A program made the translations under genes and the position numbers. This document shows, in pieces, positions 14,924 to 25,254 of a stretch of 64,000 bases of DNA (positions are counted from its first letter, which is position 1; every line of letters starts with the position of its first letter). The DNA is from Burkholderiaceae bacterium (GTDB lineage: Bacteria; Pseudomonadota; Gammaproteobacteria; Burkholderiales; Burkholderiaceae_E). The DNA lies in assembly GCA_027493945.1 (NCBI GenBank), contig JAOSJU010000001.1:2232001-2296000 (forward strand). The letters run 5' to 3'. Below the pieces are notes generated by a model. The model was not told where the DNA came from. It saw nothing but the letters and a program-made list of their open reading frames with translations, and made no database searches.

Positions 14924-15891
14924 CGCGCGTCCTCCGCCCCCAGCGCCGCGTCGCGCAGCGCCTGCGCGATTTCCTTCTCGCGGTCGTTCTCGGCGCGCAG
15001 CCGCGCGAGGTCTTCCGGGGTCAGCCCTTCGAGGTTGCGGTAGTCGCGCTTCCAGCTCGCGTCGGTGCGCCAGCGCAACGGCGACTGCATCGTGGTACGC
15101 GGCCCCGGCGCCGATTCGAGCAGCCTCAGCGCGAACTCGAGCGTGGCGGCCTGCGACTGCCGGTCGTGCGGCCGCCCGGCCGCGTTGCCGAGCGGGAAGT
15201 CGCTGAACAGGAAGCGCGGCACGCCGCAGTGCTCGACGATGTCCTTCGCGGCCCCCATCACGACGGTGGCGATGCCGTTGCGTTCGAGGTGCCGCGCCAC
15301 CAGCGACAGCGTCTGGTGGCACACCGGGCAGTTCGGCACCAGGATCGCGGCGTCGACGCCGTCCTCCCTGCAGCGCGCGAGGATCTCCGGCGCATCGATG
15401 TCGATCGTGTGGCGCTGGCTTCGGTTCGTGGGCGCGCCGTGAAAGCGCGCTGCCAGCGCTCCCACGCGCCCGGCGCGCGCTGCATCGCGCAGCGCAGGCA
15501 GCGGGAACCACGCGCCCGGGTCGTCCATGTCGGCGTGCCTGCGGTCGATGCCGACGTGCGCGATGCGCAGGTCATGGTCGCGTGACGTGTCGCCGGAATA
15601 GACCCGATAGAACTTCGCCGCGGCGTTGTACGGCGCGCCGTTGCCCTGCGGCCCCTTGTCGGGCTGGAAGGGTGCGGCGGTCGTCACGATCGTCACGCGG
15701 CCTTGTGCCAGCGACTTGCGAAGCGGCTGGAACGGCACGTCGAGGTAGTGCGCGTAGACGTAGGGATTGTCGTAGCCGAGCGCGAGGTACCAGTCGCGCG
15801 TGCGCCGGATGTAGTCGATCGGGCAATCGTCGGGCGAGGCGAAATCGAGGTCGTCGCGGCCGACGGGGCCCGCGCTTTCGGACTGGGGCAT
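14920..15891 (-). CDS. glycine/betaine reductase B (GrdB)-like protein
   Basis: A 323-residue protein. The segment VDAAILVPNCPVCHQTLSLV resembles the redox site of GrdB-type reductase subunits, with Cys-x-x-Cys and no in-frame UGA for selenocysteine. DFASPDDCPIDYIRRTRDWY and VTIVTTAAPFQPDKGPQGN are typical of aerobic-proteobacterial GrdB-like proteins. Such proteins are uncharacterised outside the anaerobic glycine/sarcosine/betaine/proline reductases. It is coupled to the CoA-transferase gene by a 4-bp overlap. A C-S or C-N bond-cleaving role is inferred only from the family. Confidence 0.72.
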   Translation of the reverse strand: MPQSESAGPVGRDDLDFASPDDCPIDYIRRTRDWYLALGYDNPYVYAHYLDVPFQPLRKSLAQGRVTIVTTAAPFQPDKGPQGNGAPYNAAAKFYRVYSGDTSRDHDLRIAHVGIDRRHADMDDPGAWFPLPALRDAARAGRVGALAARFHGAPTNRSQRHTIDIDAPEILARCREDGVDAAILVPNCPVCHQTLSLVARHLERNGIATVVMGAAKDIVEHCGVPRFLFSDFPLGNAAGRPHDRQSQAATLEFALRLLESAPGPRTTMQSPLRWRTDASWKRDYRNLEGLTPEDLARLRAENDREKEIAQALRDAALGAEDAR

Positions 15892-15907
15892 CGGTTCTCC
15901 GCTTCGG

Positions 15908-17135
15908 CTACGCCTTGCCGAGTGTCCCGAAATCCGGCCTTTCCAGCAGCCACGACACCGGGCAGCCCGCGACCAGCCCCCAGAATGCGGCGCCCACGTT
16001 CAGGATCGCGATGTCGGCCACCGTGACCGGGGAAGGTCACCAGTGCCCCCAGCGTGAAGCGCCCGCCGAAGGAGGCGACGAACGCGGTCTGCAGCACGCG
16101 CAGCATCGCCAGGCCCGCCAGCGTCGCGATGAACGCGGGCGGCGTCGCGAGCATCAGCCGCGTGAAGAACGGCGACAGCAGCCCGAACGCCAGCGCCAGC
16201 GCGCCGACGACCAAGCCGCCGGTGTAGTGCCGCTCGCGCTCGCCGGAGGCGGAGATGATCGCGTTGGTCGGGCCGGTGAGGCAGGTGGACACGGTGCCGA
16301 CGAACGCGGTCGCGATCGACGCGACGCCGCAGGCCACGGTGGCCGCGTTGATCGGCGCCTCGTGGCCGACCGCCTTGAGCACCGCGACGCCCTGCCCGTT
16401 CTGCACCACCAGCACCGTGATCGCCAGCGGCAGCACCAGTTCGATCATCGCCTGCAACGACCATTCCGGCAGGTACAGGTTCGGACGCGCGAGCACGCTG
16501 GCCGCCGAAAGTTCGGGCGCGAAGCGCCCCGACAGCCCCACCGCGATCGCGCCGATCAGCAATGCGCCCAGCATCGGCGGCACGCGCCGCCCTGCCGCAT
16601 GCCAGGCGTTGAGCAGCAGGAAGGCGAGCACCATCGGCACCGCGATCACCGCATCCTCGTGCAGCGCGCGCACCAGGTCGAGCCCGAAGCGCAGGAACAC
16701 GCCGGCCACCATGCCCATCACGATCGGCATCGGCACCATGGCCATCGCGCGCCGCACCCAGCCGCTCAGCCCGAGCAGCAGCATCAGCACGCCGGTGGCG
16801 ACGAACGCGCCGATCACCTGCGGGAAACTCAGGTGCCCAAGCGCCGGGCCCACCAGCACCGTGCCCGGAATCGTCCAGAAGAACGCCAGCGGCTGCCGGT
16901 ACAGCCAGCAGAACAGCAGCGTGACCAGGCCGTTGAGGAAGAAGGAGCCGAAGATCCACGACGCGAGGTCGGATTCGGACAGCCCCCCGCGCGTGCCGAC
17001 CGCGAGGATCACCGCCACCGGACCGGTGGCGGCGAAGATGAAACCGATCAGGCCGTTGACCGAATAGACCGTGCCCGCATCGCGCAGCACGGTGCGCCAC
17101 CGGGTCGGCGGCCGGATCGGGGATTCGATCGACAT
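15908..17135 (-). pseudogene. benE: BenE-type membrane transporter, frameshifted near 3' end
   Basis: An integral inner-membrane protein of about 408 residues with 10-12 hydrophobic segments. The benzoate-transporter signature is present (FVGTVSTCLTGPTNAIISAS, then GERERHYTGGLVVGALALAF). An extra C in the CCCC at about 16028 shifts the frame after GALVTFP. Without it the protein continues VTVADIAILNVGAAFWGL and ends at 15908. It is first in the operon with the GrdB-like, CoA-transferase and dioxygenase genes and probably imports their organic-acid substrate. The homopolymer position suggests a sequencing error. Confidence 0.8.
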
Positions 17136-17225
17136 GGCGCTGCGATCTTACGCGATGCGCGCGGCCGGGCCGGGCCCCCCGGCGGATGCGGCCCGGTTAC
17201 CCGGCGCGACGCACGCCCGCGCCGC

Positions 17226-18233
17226 TCAGGACGCCAGCTCGGCCAGGAACTCGAACTCGGCCAGGCGCGTCGTGGTCTGCCGCGCCACCAGCGCGATCGT
17301 GCGCGTGGGCGCCGGCGGCGCGAAGCGCTGCGGCAACACCGACGCGCGCTCCAGGAAGCCGGAGCCGATCGCCATCTGCGGCAGCAGCGCATCGCCGAGG
17401 CCCGATTCGACCATCTGCACCAGCGTCACCAGGCTGGTGGCCTCGATGCCCGACGGGTTGGCGCGCTCGGCGAGCCCGCACGCCTCGAGCGTGTGCTCGC
17501 GCAGGCAATGGCCTTCCTCGAGCAGCAGCAGGCGATCGGTATCGAGCCCGCTGATCTTCAGCCGCCGCGGCGTGTGGGGGCGCTCGGGCATCCGCGTGAT
17601 CAGCCACAGCTCCTCGACGAAGAGCTCGCGCACCAGCAGGCCCGAGGTGTCGTACGGCAGCGCGATCAGCGCGAAGTCGAGTTCGGCGGCGCGCAGCCGT
17701 TCGAGCAGCGTGGCGGTGCGGTCTTCGCGCAGCGCGAGCTTCAGGTCCGGGTGGCGGACGCGCGCCTCGCGCACCAGCTGCGGCAGCATGAACGGCGCGA
17801 TCGTCGGGATCGCGCCCAGCCTCACCATCCCGGTCATCGGCGCGGCGGCGGCGCGCACGATGGCAACCAGGTCGCGCGCCGAGCCCAGCAGTTCGCGGCT
17901 GCGCTCGACCACCTTGCGGCCGAGCGGCGTGAGCAGCACGTGCTGGCGGTCGCGCTCGACCAGCGCCGCGCCCAGCGTGCGCTCGAGCTCCTTCAGGCCC
18001 GACGACAGCGTCGACTGCGTGACGAAGCAGTCTTGCGCCGCCTGCGTGAAGTTCAGCCGCTCGGCGACGGCGACCAGGTACGACAGCTGGCGCAGCGAGG
18101 GCAGTGCGCTGGCCGACGCGAACGGTGCGCGCGCAGCGGAGCGCGGCGCGGCGCGCGTCCGGGCGGGGCGGACAGCCGCGGCCCCGGCCGCCGCCGGCAT
18201 TCGCCTGGGCGGATTATCGCTTTTCTCGATCAT
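17226..18233 (-). CDS. oxyR: OxyR-type LysR regulator
   Basis: A 335-residue LysR-type protein. The winged HTH is SYLVAVAERLNFTQAAQDCF followed by TQSTLSSGLKELERTLG. The effector domain carries the redox pair of OxyR in EEGHCLREHTLEACGL, two cysteines nine residues apart as in the E. coli protein. Peroxide would oxidise this pair and switch on the divergent rubrerythrin operon. The first about 45 residues (Ala/Arg-rich) exceed the normal OxyR start, and the binding site at 18216-18252 overlaps the annotated start codon. A later start is therefore likely. Confidence 0.88.
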   Translation of the reverse strand: MIEKSDNPPRRMPAAAGAAAVRPARTRAAPRSAARAPFASASALPSLRQLSYLVAVAERLNFTQAAQDCFVTQSTLSSGLKELERTLGAALVERDRQHVLLTPLGRKVVERSRELLGSARDLVAIVRAAAAPMTGMVRLGAIPTIAPFMLPQLVREARVRHPDLKLALREDRTATLLERLRAAELDFALIALPYDTSGLLVRELFVEELWLITRMPERPHTPRRLKISGLDTDRLLLLEEGHCLREHTLEACGLAERANPSGIEATSLVTLVQMVESGLGDALLPQMAIGSGFLERASVLPQRFAPPAPTRTIALVARQTTTRLAEFEFLAELAS

Positions 18234-18252
18234 ACTGATTATTTTAATTCGT
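18216..18252 (+). promoter_or_regulatory. OxyR operator candidate
   Basis: Four tetramers with strict 7-bp spacing, ATCG-N7-CGAT-N7-ATTA-N7-TCGT, lie between oxyR and the rubrerythrin gene. OxyR binds four elements with this 4-7-4-7-4-7-4 geometry. The first pair is a perfect palindrome and the second is weak. Position and spacing support it; the sequence deviates from the E. coli ATAG consensus. Confidence 0.45.
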
Positions 18253-18315
18253 TGGACCGATTTTAGCCCTACCGGCACACTGCGTCCATCGTCAACCGCA
18301 ACCAGGAGCTGCGAC

Positions 18316-18804
<489 letters not shown>

Positions 18805-18861
18805 CTCGCCACAATGGCGCCGAACACGAACCGACCAGTTTCAACACACGGAGAAAAGGAC

Positions 18862-19041
18862 ATGAGCGACATGAAGGCTTACCAGTGCATCGTCTGCGGG
18901 TTCATCTACGAAGAGGCCAAGGGCCTGCCCGAGGACGGCATCGCCCCCGGCACCCGCTGGGAGGACATTCCGGCGGACTGGGCGTGCCCCGACTGCGGAG
19001 TGGCGAAAGCCGACTTCGAGATGGTCGAGATCACGGCCTGA
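18862..19041 (+). CDS. rubredoxin
   Basis: A 59-residue protein with two iron-binding knuckles, CIVCG near the N-terminus and CPDCG near the C-terminus, and the conserved [16 protein letters not shown] stretch. A GGAG Shine-Dalgarno sequence precedes the ATG. It carries electrons from the reductase at 19057 to the rubrerythrin at 18316. The three genes are closely spaced and form one + strand operon. Confidence 0.95.
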   Translation: MSDMKAYQCIVCGFIYEEAKGLPEDGIAPGTRWEDIPADWACPDCGVAKADFEMVEITA

Positions 19042-19056
19042 GCGACGGCACGGCCC

Positions 19057-20208
19057 ATGGCACCGATCGTGATTCTCGGCAGCGGACTCGCGGGCTACAC
19101 GGTGGCCCGCGAGTTCCGCAAGCTCGACGCCGCGACGCCGCTCGTCGTCGTCACTCGTGACGACGGCGCGGTCTATTCGAAGCCTATGCTGTCGAACGCG
19201 CTCGCGGGCAACCGCAGCGCCGCCGCGCTGGCCAGCGCCGACGCCGCAGGCGCGGCCGCCCAGCTGAACGCGACGGTGCTCGCGCATCGCGAGGTCGCGT
19301 CGATCGACACCGCCGCGCGCGCGGTCGTGCTGGCCGACGGCGAGCGGCTCGAATACTCGCAGCTCGTGCTCGCGCTCGGCGCCGACCCGATCCGGGTGCC
19401 GCTCGAAGGCGACGCCGCCGACACGGTGATGCAGGTGAACGACCTCGGCGATTACGCGCGCTTTCGCGACGCGATCGAGAACGCCGCGCACGTGACGATC
19501 CTCGGCGCCGGCCTGATCGGCTGCGAGTTCGCCAACGACCTGCTCGCCAGCGGCCGCCGGGTCGACGTGATCGATCCGGCCCCGTGGCCGCTGGGCCGGC
19601 TGGTGCCCGAGCGCGTCGGCCGTGCGATGGCGGCGAAGCTGGGCGCAGCGGGGGTGAACCTGCGCCTGGGCACGACCGCCACCGCGGTCGAACGACGCGA
19701 CGGCAGCCTGCGCGTGAAGCTCGCCGACGGCAACACGCTTGACACCGACGCGGTGCTCTCGGCGATCGGGCTGCGCCCGCGCACCCAACTCGCGCAGGCC
19801 GCGGGGCTGGCGACGAATCGCGGCATCGTGGTCGACCGCCAGCTGCGCGCGAGCGCGCCCCACGTCTACGCGCTCGGCGACTGCGCCGAGGTCGAAGGCC
19901 AGGTGCTGCCGTTCGTGATGCCGCTGATGAATGCGGCGCGCGCACTGGCGAAGACGCTGGCGGGCGAACCGACCGACGTGCGCTATCCGGCGATGCCGGT
20001 GGTGGTGAAGACGCCGGCCGCGCCGCTCACCGTCTCGCCGCCGGCCGCAGCAGCCGAGGGCAGCTGGCGCTTCGACGAAGGCGCCGACGGCAGCCTGGAG
20101 GCCACCTTCGTCGACGCGGGCGGGAACCTGCTCGGCTTCGCGCTGCTGGGCGGCGCCCCCGCGACGCGCCAGGCGCTCACGCGGCGGCTGCCGGCGGTGC
20201 TCGGCTGA
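19057..20208 (+). CDS. rubredoxin-NAD(+) reductase
   Basis: A 383-residue FAD- and NAD(P)H-binding protein. It opens with the first dinucleotide fold (IVILGSGLAGYTVAREFRKL), has a second fold at VTILGAGLIGCEFANDLLAS, and an FAD contact in HVYALGDCAEVEGQVL. The architecture is that of rubredoxin reductase, which passes electrons from NADH to rubredoxin. It lies 15 bp after the rubredoxin gene, completing a self-contained peroxide-reducing chain. The C-terminal domain is the usual reductase dimerisation domain. Confidence 0.92.
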   Translation: MAPIVILGSGLAGYTVAREFRKLDAATPLVVVTRDDGAVYSKPMLSNALAGNRSAAALASADAAGAAAQLNATVLAHREVASIDTAARAVVLADGERLEYSQLVLALGADPIRVPLEGDAADTVMQVNDLGDYARFRDAIENAAHVTILGAGLIGCEFANDLLASGRRVDVIDPAPWPLGRLVPERVGRAMAAKLGAAGVNLRLGTTATAVERRDGSLRVKLADGNTLDTDAVLSAIGLRPRTQLAQAAGLATNRGIVVDRQLRASAPHVYALGDCAEVEGQVLPFVMPLMNAARALAKTLAGEPTDVRYPAMPVVVKTPAAPLTVSPPAAAAEGSWRFDEGADGSLEATFVDAGGNLLGFALLGGAPATRQALTRRLPAVLG

Positions 20209-20230
20209 AGCCTCGGGCCCGCTTCCGGCG

Positions 20231-21628
20231 CTACTCCTCGATGCCGTAGCGCTTGACCTTGCGCCACAGCGTCGACTTGTCGATGCCGAGGATCTCCGCG
20301 GCCAGGCCGCGGTCGCCCTTGGTCTCGCGCAGCGTCTTGGCGATGAAATACGCCTCCATCTCGTCGAGGCTGCGCGGCGAGAGCAGGTCGAGCGCGCGCG
20401 CCTGCGCGCCGCTGCCTTCCGAGAGCCGCGGAGGCACGACTTCGGTCCCGATCGGGTCGGTCTCGCTGAGGATGATCATCCGCTGCACGACGTTTTCCAA
20501 CTCGCGCACGTTGCCCGGCCAGTCGTAGCGCATCAGCGCGCCCAGCACCGCGGTCTTGAAGCCGGCGACGGGCTTGCCCAGGCGCACCGAGTGCTTGTTC
20601 AGGAAGTAGTACGCCAGCAGCGGGATGTCCTCTCGGCGCTCGCGAAGCGGCGGGATCGGAATCTCGATTACCGAGAGCCGGTAGAAAAGGTCCTCGCGAA
20701 ACCGGCCCTGCGCGACCAGATCGCCGATCGGCTGGTTGGTCGCGGCGACCAGGCGCACGTCGACGCCGACCGGCTCGGTGGCGCCGACCGGGTAGAAGAC
20801 GCCGTCCTGCGCCACGCGCAACAGCTTCGCCTGCAGCGCCATCGACGCGTTGTTGACTTCGTCGAGGAACAGCGTGCCGCCGTCGGCGGCCTCGAACAGG
20901 CCGATCTTGTTGCGCTCGGCGCCGGTGAACGCACCCTTGCGGTAGCCGAACAGTTCGCTTTCGACCAGCGTCTCGGGTATCGCCGCGCAATTGATGACCA
21001 CGAAGGGCCGGGCCTTGCGGGCGCTGCGCAGGTGGATCTGGCGCGCCACGAGTTCCTTGCCGCTGCCGCTCGGGCCGCTCACCAGCACGCTCGAGTCGTA
21101 GGCGGCCGCCGCCGTGATCAGGCGCTCGATCTGCTCCCGGGCCTGCGATGCGCCGATGATCTCGCCGCCCTGCTCGAAGTTGCGCTGCTGCTGGCGCAGG
21201 CGCTCGTTTTCGGTGGCCAGCAGGTAGTGACGCAGCGCGTTCTCGACGACGCAACGCAGCTTCACCGTGTCGAACGGCTTCTCGACGTAGTCGTAGGCGC
21301 CCTCCTTGAGCGCGGCGACCGCCGATTCGACGGTGCCGTGGCCGGTCACCAGCACGACCTGCGTTTGCGGATCGCGTTGCCGGACGAACTTCAGCAGGTC
21401 GAGGCCGCCAGCGCCCGGCATTCGCAGGTCGGTGACCACGACCGCCGCGTGATCGGCCTCGAAGAGGTCCATCGCCTCGTGCGCGTCGGCCGCGGTGACG
21501 ATCTCGACCTTCGTCTCGATCTCGTCCAGCACGGCAACGATCAGCTCGCGCATGCGCCGGTCGTCCTCGGCGACGAGAATTCTCGGCGTGGCGGCCGTCG
21601 CCGCCGGCGCTGCGCCTTGCCCGGTCAT
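20231..21628 (-). CDS. sigma-54-dependent response regulator (NtrC family)
   Basis: A 465-residue protein. A receiver domain (phospho-acceptor Asp67 in [12 protein letters not shown], Lys in YVEKPFD) is followed by an AAA+ domain with Walker A GPSGSGKE, the sigma-54 contact loop [10 protein letters not shown], Walker [13 protein letters not shown] and the sensor [21 protein letters not shown] Fis-type HTH lies at the C-terminus ([20 protein letters not shown]). It activates RNA polymerase with sigma-54. It is encoded by the last gene of the leftward cluster, overlapping the kinase gene by 4 bp. The sigma-54 promoter at 30966 is its likely target. Confidence 0.93.
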   Translation of the reverse strand: MTGQGAAPAATAATPRILVAEDDRRMRELIVAVLDEIETKVEIVTAADAHEAMDLFEADHAAVVVTDLRMPGAGGLDLLKFVRQRDPQTQVVLVTGHGTVESAVAALKEGAYDYVEKPFDTVKLRCVVENALRHYLLATENERLRQQQRNFEQGGEIIGASQAREQIERLITAAAAYDSSVLVSGPSGSGKELVARQIHLRSARKARPFVVINCAAIPETLVESELFGYRKGAFTGAERNKIGLFEAADGGTLFLDEVNNASMALQAKLLRVAQDGVFYPVGATEPVGVDVRLVAATNQPIGDLVAQGRFREDLFYRLSVIEIPIPPLRERREDIPLLAYYFLNKHSVRLGKPVAGFKTAVLGALMRYDWPGNVRELENVVQRMIILSETDPIGTEVVPPRLSEGSGAQARALDLLSPRSLDEMEAYFIAKTLRETKGDRGLAAEILGIDKSTLWRKVKRYGIEE

Positions 21629-23088
21629 GCGCCGGCGCGACCGAGATCGACCGCGGGCAGCGTCACGACGAAGCGGGCGCCGCCCGCATGGTCGCCGTCA
21701 TAAGCAATGAAGCCGCCGCGCCGCGTGACGATCGCGTTGGAGATCGGCAGCCCCAGCCCCGTGCCCTGTCCGACGGTCTTCGTCGTGAAGAACGGATCGA
21801 AGAGCCGGCTGCGCAGCTCGGAGGGCACGCCGGGTCCGTTGTCGGAAACGCTGATGCACACGTTCGAAGCGTCCCTCCAGGTGCGCACCACGATCCGCGG
21901 ATCGGGCACTTTGTCGAGCGCGTGGATGGCGTTGACGATCAGGTTGGTGAGAACGATGTCGAGCTGGCCGCACCCTCCCTCCGCGACCAGTTCGCCGGGG
22001 GCGAGATCCGTGCGAGCCTCGATCTGGTAGCGCCTGAGGCGGCACTCGACGAAGGTCTCGACCAGTTCGCGCACCAGCTGGTTGACGTCGCAGGTCTCGT
22101 CGCTGCATCCGTCCTTGCGCGCGTAGCCGAGCAGTTCATGCACCACCCGCGAGCAGCGGCGGGTCTCCTCGGCGATGATGCGCGCGTACTCGGCCAGCCG
22201 GGGCTGGCCTTCGGCACCGCGTTCGAGCAGCTGCGCATAGCCGAGCACGTTGCCCAGCGGCGTGTTGAGCTCGTGCGCGACGCCGGCAGCCAGCTGCCCC
22301 ATCGCGACCAGCTTCTCGCGCATCGTCACGGTTTCCATCAGCGCCCGGTGCTCGGTGATGTCCTGCAGCGTCAGCACGCTGCCCATGTCGTTGTCGAGAT
22401 CGCTGTAGAACGCGAGGTTCAGCGCGATGTAGCGTGTCTTGTCGCCCAGCCTGAGCCCCACCTCATGGTTGCGCACCACGTACTTGTAGAGGAAGGCGTC
22501 GCGCAGCACCGCCCGGTCGCGCTCGGGCAGGTCGAGCAGGTCGAACAGGTTCTCCCCGACCAGCTGCCCGGTCTCGACGCCGAACAGTGCATCGGCCTGG
22601 CGGTTGGCGACGCTGACGCGCAGGTCGTCGCCGATGCTCAGCAGACCGACCGGCAGGCTCTGCAGGATCGTGTTGATGCGGTTGCGCTCGTCGAGAAAGC
22701 GCCCCTGACACTCGACCACACTCTGGAACGTGAGCCCGACTCTCGACACCGTCGTGTTGTACTCGGGGATGAGCCTGCCCGTGAGGGTGCCCGCGTGGGG
22801 CCCGATCGGCAGGGGCTCGAAGCGGCCCTCGGAGGCGAGACGGATGCCGCGCCCCAATTCCCTGACCGCGGCCAGTTCGGCCGCAACCCACGCCAGAAGC
22901 CAGCCCGCCGCGGCCGCGAGCGCCGTGCCGATCGCCCACGCGGAGCGGTCGTCGTGCCAGAACGCACCGACGACCGCATAGGCGAGCGAGGACAGTGCCG
23001 CCCCGGCGAACGGCCTCCAGCGGCCGCGAAGCGCGAGAAACGCAGGCGCCGTCCCACCGGATGCGCCCGCGATCGGCAGCGATGCCAT
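21625..23088 (-). CDS. PAS-domain sensor histidine kinase
   Basis: A 487-residue membrane kinase. Two N-terminal hydrophobic segments (about 27-43 and 50-72) are followed by a PAS domain (about 135-245), a HisKA domain with the phospho-acceptor His272 in GQLAAGVAHELNTPLGNVLG, and an ATPase domain (IVLTNLIVNAIHAL, SDNGPGVP, GQGTGLGLPISNAI). The short periplasmic loop leaves little room for an external sensor, so the PAS domain probably senses the signal. It is encoded 67 bp after the porin and is its response regulator's cognate partner by overlap. Confidence 0.92.
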   Translation of the reverse strand: MASLPIAGASGGTAPAFLALRGRWRPFAGAALSSLAYAVVGAFWHDDRSAWAIGTALAAAAGWLLAWVAAELAAVRELGRGIRLASEGRFEPLPIGPHAGTLTGRLIPEYNTTVSRVGLTFQSVVECQGRFLDERNRINTILQSLPVGLLSIGDDLRVSVANRQADALFGVETGQLVGENLFDLLDLPERDRAVLRDAFLYKYVVRNHEVGLRLGDKTRYIALNLAFYSDLDNDMGSVLTLQDITEHRALMETVTMREKLVAMGQLAAGVAHELNTPLGNVLGYAQLLERGAEGQPRLAEYARIIAEETRRCSRVVHELLGYARKDGCSDETCDVNQLVRELVETFVECRLRRYQIEARTDLAPGELVAEGGCGQLDIVLTNLIVNAIHALDKVPDPRIVVRTWRDASNVCISVSDNGPGVPSELRSRLFDPFFTTKTVGQGTGLGLPISNAIVTRRGGFIAYDGDHAGGARFVVTLPAVDLGRAGA

Positions 23089-23155
23089 GCCGACCCCTCG
23101 CGACCCGATTCCGGCCGGCGCAGGGGCGGCGAGCGCCCCCGGGCAGGATCGGAAA

Positions 23156-24335
23156 TCAGAAGATGAACTGCAACCCCAAAGTCAGCTGATTATAGTCGCG
23201 CAGCGAGCGGTTCGAGGGGTCGGGAGTGTCGAACTTCACCTTGGCATACTCGAGGCTCACCTTGAGTTTCTGCCCGTCGAGATACCAGTTCGCGCCGATG
23301 CTGTTCCACTTCTGGTCGTAGTACTCGGCGTTGCCGACCTTGACTCCGTAATCGGAGTTCTCGTGACGCGCGAAGAACTGCAGACGGCCCGGACCGACCT
23401 TGCCGGGCAGCATGTAGCCGCCCTTCAGGTAGAAGCCCTTCAGGTCGCTGTTGACCGGCAGATCGGGATCGGGCGACTGGTTGTATGCGTCGCCGGTGTC
23501 GTACTTGAACGCGGCTCCCGACAAGGTGTAGACGCCGCTGCGCGCCGGGTACTCCATGAACGCATCGACCGTCCAGGCCTTGTAGTCCTTGATGTCGCGG
23601 CGTAGCAGCCAGTCGCCGTAGGCGACGCTCGACTGCGTGTCGTAGGCGGCGCCGATCGTCAGCACCTTCGCGGTGCCCAGATAGGTGCCGAGGTAGCCGT
23701 AGTTCCGACTCCGGGTCCCAGAAGCTGTAATGGACGCGCGCGGTCAGCCGCGGGTCTTTCTTCGGCACGTACGTGCCCTCGCGACCGTCGGCCACCATGA
23801 AGCGGTACTGCAGGCGGGCGTCGAGCAGGTTGCCCCAGATCGCGAGCCCGGTGTCGCGGCTGCCGCCGAAGGGCGTGTACGACAGCACCTCGGCCCGGTC
23901 CATCGTGAGCGGCTCGAGACAGGCCTCGAGGTTCTCGCGCGAGAACGTGTTCTTGAACCGGCCGACGATGAAGCGCAGGTCGTCCCGGTAGTCGAGAGTG
24001 ACGTAGGCGTCGCGATAGTAGACGCTCTTGTTGTCCTGGCCGTAGCGGCTGTCGTTGCCGGCTTCCAGTTGCGCATAGAAGCCGACGTAGTCGTTGTACT
24101 GGCCGGAGAAGGTGAGCCGGTTGCGGCGCAGGAACGCATCGGTGGACGAACCCGTGTTCGTGTCCGACGTGAAGCTGCGGTGCTGCATCCAGCCCTGCAG
24201 CGCATAGCTGATCGTGAGCGACCCCTGGTCGCCGAACTGGATCGTGGGGCCGGCGAGAGCCGACAGCGGCAGTGCGCCGGCGACGAGCGCGGCGCAGCAC
24301 GCGCCGCGGACGGACATCCTGGTGGATTTCTTCAT
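23156..24335 (-). pseudogene. extI: outer-membrane porin, ExtI-like, frameshifted
   Basis: A protein of about 392 residues with a signal peptide (MKKSTRMSVRGACCAALVAG, cleavage after ALA) and alternating aromatic beta-strands such as YVGFYAQLEAGNDSRYGQ and LKGFYLKGGYMLPGKVG, ending in the outer-membrane Phe (LGLQFIF). One extra G near 23705 shifts the frame; without it the two parts join as WDPESNYGYLGTYLG. Length, neighbours and order match the porin of Geobacter ext clusters, which takes up selenite or forms the barrel of a cytochrome conduit. The exact family call is from context. Confidence 0.72.
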
Positions 24336-24336
24336 C

Positions 24337-24837
24337 TCACTTCGCTCCGGCAGTTGCGGCGTAGGCGCCTTGGACCTTCGACAGGTCGCTGGCATGGCAG
24401 CCGGCGCACGAGCCGGCGGTGTCGTCGCGCGGTTTGGCGACCATCTTCGCGTGCGCGATGTCCTCTTTCATGATCCTGGGGTTGCCCTTGTGACAGCCGG
24501 CGCACGAGTTGTTCACCTTCGAGTGCTGCGCGTGCCAGGGCGACTTCTTCGCATCCATGTCGGGCGCTTTCGCGCGCGTGCCGTTGTGGCACTTGAAGCA
24601 GCTCGATGCACCCAGGCCGCACGCGTTGGCCAGCGGAATCGGCGACACCTTCGAGGCGCTGTCGGCCAGCGCCGATACGGCCTCGGCGCCCCAGCCGGCG
24701 GACGCGCGCGCATCCGCTTCGTCGAGGTTTCCGGTGCCCGGGCCGGCCAGCAGCGCCATGCCGATCGCCAGCGCGGACAGCAGCCCGCTGCGCCAGGCCC
24801 ATGTTCTCCAGCCTGCCTTGTCGTGCGCGTGTCTCAT
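24337..24837 (-). CDS. periplasmic triheme c-type cytochrome (ExtM-like)
   Basis: A 166-residue protein with an N-terminal membrane or signal segment (SGLLSALAIGMALLAGPGTG) and three CxxCH haem motifs: SCFKCHNG, SCAGCHKGN and SCAGCHAS. Scattered His residues (WHAQHSK, EDIAHAKMV) may supply distal ligands, as in cytochrome c3-like proteins. Its stop lies 1 bp from the porin start, so the two are coupled. It would carry electrons in the periplasm to the porin-cytochrome complex. The Ext name is by position and size. Confidence 0.78.
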   Translation of the reverse strand: MRHAHDKAGWRTWAWRSGLLSALAIGMALLAGPGTGNLDEADARASAGWGAEAVSALADSASKVSPIPLANACGLGASSCFKCHNGTRAKAPDMDAKKSPWHAQHSKVNNSCAGCHKGNPRIMKEDIAHAKMVAKPRDDTAGSCAGCHASDLSKVQGAYAATAGAK

Positions 24838-25112
24838 TTGCCCTCCTCCCTCTGTTGATCCTGTCGTTCGGCGCCCGGCTTCGCCGTGGCGGATTCGCCG
24901 CCCGGCGCGGGCTTGTCGGCCGCCTGCTGCTGCGATCCGGATCCGAAGCGCGCTTCCCACGCCTTGCGGATCTCGTTCTCGCCCAGGCCCGATTCGCAGG
25001 CGCAAACGGGCCCGCGCGAGCGGTATTTCAGGCGCGGCGGATCGGCAGCCGCCTGGGCAACCGCCGCCGTGAGCAGCCACGCGAGCACGAACGAGACTCG
25101 AATCGAAGTCAT
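24834..25112 (-). CDS. small exported protein (ExtJ-like)
   Basis: A 92-residue protein with a signal peptide (MTSIRVSFVLAWLLTAAVAQ, cleavage near AQA-AAD). The mature part begins with RGPVCACESGLGENEIRKAW, including a CxC pair, and ends in a charged Gln/Glu/Lys-rich tail. It overlaps the triheme cytochrome gene by 4 bp. A short periplasmic protein at this place is also present in ext operons (ExtJ). The vicinal cysteines could bind or reduce selenium, tellurium or sulfur species, which is speculation. Confidence 0.6.
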   Translation of the reverse strand: MTSIRVSFVLAWLLTAAVAQAAADPPRLKYRSRGPVCACESGLGENEIRKAWEARFGSGSQQQAADKPAPGGESATAKPGAERQDQQREEGK

Positions 25113-25254
25113 GGTTCCGCAATGCACGAAGCGCCGTGCCGATCCTGTTGAACGCACACACCGTGCCAGGATCGGGCTCTCGTCAAATCAATGGCTTATC
25201 GGACGCTGCGGCCGCGCGCCGAATTGCAGCGCGCGGGTTGGCCGAAGCAATCTT

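Noticed and set aside
14920-15891. Selenocysteine codon in the GrdB-like gene
   Set aside because: The redox motif is NCPVCHQT with an ordinary Cys codon, and there is no in-frame TGA.
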